Assembly: GCA_951799405.1 (NCBI GenBank)
Contig: OX637342.1
Location: forward strand, 5,518,001 to 5,582,000
From: Agapetus fuscipes
Taxonomy: Eukaryota > Arthropoda > Insecta > Trichoptera > Glossosomatidae
Direction of reading: 5' to 3'
DNA length: 64,000 nucleotides
Below, in pieces: positions 62,290-64,000 of this stretch; position 1 is the first letter of the stretch; each line of letters begins with the position of its first letter. The notes under the pieces were generated by a model that saw only the letters and a program-made list of their open reading frames with translations, was not told the DNA's origin and did not search any database. The translations under genes and the position numbers were made by a program.

Positions 62290-63071
62290 TGTAAATAGGT
62301 CAAACGACTGTAATTCTGGCTTAAACCTAACAAATATTTTGTTATCGGTTGCCAAAGACCGTTGTCCCATACAAGTATAACGTTTGCCGACCAAGAAAAA
62401 AGTTCTACAATCAAATTTCCGCTGAGTCCATTTAAGTTTATTATTAAAGTTTGGAGGGCTCTGATTTAAAGTAACACTACCTCTTGCCCTTATCTCGTCG
62501 TGGGGTTAACACCTCTATCGGTTTAATTGCTTTTCCCTAACCACAACTATACAGCGTTACGTTTAAGCTCAACCATAGCGTCTACCAAAAATGAAAGGAA
62601 TCTAAAACGCTCACGCATGGCGCTGCTTTAGTTTTCAAACAAGTTTGAGTTTGGTTAAGTTTGAGTGTAATGCTGTGTACTCGGTTAGGATACCGGTCCT
62701 TCTTGTGATGGAATGGCTTCATCTCCCATTTATGTCCTGCTTCTACTATCCAGTTACTCAAGTATACAAAATTTAAATAAACTCTTCAGCGGAAATAAAA
62801 AACGGAGCGAAAATACGACAGCACCCCTAACGAGTGATTTAGTTTTCATTTTGTTTTCGATTTACGCAATCGAAGGGAGCTTATCTAGACATATTTATAT
62901 ACTAGTGGTATTGGTATGTTCGTCACTCACTGCTTAGTGGTAAAGTGACTTAATAACCTTAAAACTTATTTCAGACTTCAAATCCTGCGAAGGAACATTA
63001 TATCACATTCAATTTTTCAGGAAACCATAGGCTTGAAAATTCATCAATTCTTATTTAACAAAATATGATGT
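62290..63071. other. Unrecognised; one Kappa copy
   Basis: 62545-62700 has GCGTTACGTTTAAGCTCAAC, CATAGCGTCTACCAAAAATG and ATCTAAAACGCTCACGC. Confidence 0.4.
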
Positions 63072-63185
63072 CTTCTTGACTTTTAGGTTGGTATGAGGTT
63101 GACCACCTTGACAGCGAAAATAAGTTCACTTTACCAGTGTCACCCCTGTTTCAGGGAATGCCCGCAAAAGAGTTTGTATTACGTT
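63072..63185 (+). repeat. Alpha repeat 5' fragment
   Basis: TTGACTTTTAGGTTGGTATG to TTTCAGGGAATGCCCGCAAA. Confidence 0.75.
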
Positions 63186-63654
63186 TGTAACTTACGTTAG
63201 TGAACCAAATATCTGCCTACATTTTTTAAATTATGTAATTGATAATTTGGATATTTTAAAGTGATTTTTATGTATTGCTGTTAAATTTTCGAGCAGATAA
63301 GGTGATTGCAAAATCACAAAAGTTAATATTATTATCGTATAAATATATAGCTACCTGTATGTAACAATGTAACATACTGCTAGTAAACCAACTTTTTCAA
63401 TCGTAAGCCTTTTGATTGCACGCTTTCACACATTCAACATTCACACATTGGTTCAATAAAAAAAAGTTGAATTGATTTGTACTTGAATTAACATTTTTTT
63501 TTATCAAAGGAATATCTCAACTTGTAAATTGTTATTTTATTTGTAAAATTAGTTAGCAAATAATAATGCCAAGTTTTTTATGCAATTGAAAAACATGTCG
63601 AAACTTTAAACTCTAAGTTCACGGTATAAAATATTTTAGGTGTTAATTATTATT
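63186..63654. other. AT-rich DNA, nothing recognised
   Basis: No coding signature or repeat family. Confidence 0.4.
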
Positions 63655-63892
63655 TTGATACCTGAAAGATAACACTGAATATGTGAAATATGAAGCTAAC
63701 ATGGGTTTATTAGATGTATCCACCTTTTTTCCTACTTTCTACAAGAGAAAACACCACAAAAGTATGAAATTCGTATAATTTAGAAGTTTGTCATGAGCAC
63801 TTCCTTAATGAGAAGTTTCACCCAACACAATGTTCCGTGATTTCTCATATAAATGAATCAGAAATAATTCAGTTTTACCTTTAAGGTGGCGA
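63655..63892 (+). mobile_element. Beta MITE, uninterrupted copy (~238 bp)
   Basis: Left end ATACCTGAAAGATAACACTG (diverged), right end TTCAGTTTTACCTTTAAGGT plus GGCGA. It serves as the reference for the interrupted copies at 3823-4426 and 18582-18960. Confidence 0.75.
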
Positions 63893-64000
63893 TTTGACAG
63901 TTTTTCTCATATACATAAAATTATCAAATTTTCTAAGAATTCTTCCAAGTCCTTCTAAGTACTCTTCCAATCCCCTTTAAGGCACTTCAAGTAAAAGCTG

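Overview
The window looks like gene-poor, transposon-saturated DNA from an animal, most likely an arthropod and probably an insect. The sequence is strongly AT-rich. It has no bacterial-type operons, and I could not defend a single intact host protein-coding gene. It does contain jockey/CR1- and RTE-type LINE fragments, TC...CTAG Helitrons, hAT-like and MITE-like DNA elements, and tRNA- and 5S-headed SINEs. The species cannot be named from this alone.

Layout. 1-5.1 kb: AT-rich DNA with a palindromic repeat holding a LINE tail (2.3-2.8 kb) and a MITE (3.8-4.4 kb) that was itself hit by a 48-bp hAT relic and by a dispersed repeat ('Alpha'). 5.13-11.34 kb: a decayed DNA transposon with ~140-bp inverted ends and a perfect 8-bp target duplication. 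Its minus-strand transposase-like gene is split by a 5'-truncated LINE (5.94-9.62 kb) that has its own target duplication, poly(A) tail and recognisable endonuclease and reverse transcriptase. 11.3-22.3 kb: SINEs, Alpha copies, a ~98-bp-arm palindrome at 16.5 kb, a CpG-rich promoter-like patch at 18.2 kb and a nested TTAA-flanked MITE at 18.7 kb. 22.8 kb: a textbook-like heat-shock promoter pointing left with no recognisable gene behind it. 23.0-30.1 kb: four head-to-tail Helitron units. 30-36 kb: LINE/SINE debris, including a 5S rRNA-headed chimeric SINE (32.8-33.3 kb) and a pogo/Tigger-like relic. 36-64 kb: LINE 3' fragments (36.3, 39.3, 48.7, 53.2, 54.4, 59.4 kb), many more Alpha copies, tRNA SINEs, a hAT-like element (50.2-51.4 kb), a 20-bp minisatellite (52.8 kb) and several foldback elements.

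How it works together. Almost everything is mobile DNA at different ages, and nested insertions give relative dates: transposon before LINE, MITE before hAT relic and Alpha. The LINEs would have supplied reverse transcriptase for the SINEs; one SINE shares about 100 bp of 3' tail with the LINE at 39.3 kb. The strongest candidates for something unusual are: the Helitron concatemer with direct CTAG/TC junctions; a transposon family with a recognisable but unplaced transposase; the 5S-tRNA-LINE-tail SINE; and a recurring hammerhead-ribozyme-like motif (about eight sites) that departs from the canonical core by one extra nucleotide. No family name here was checked by a database search; all are from motif recognition.
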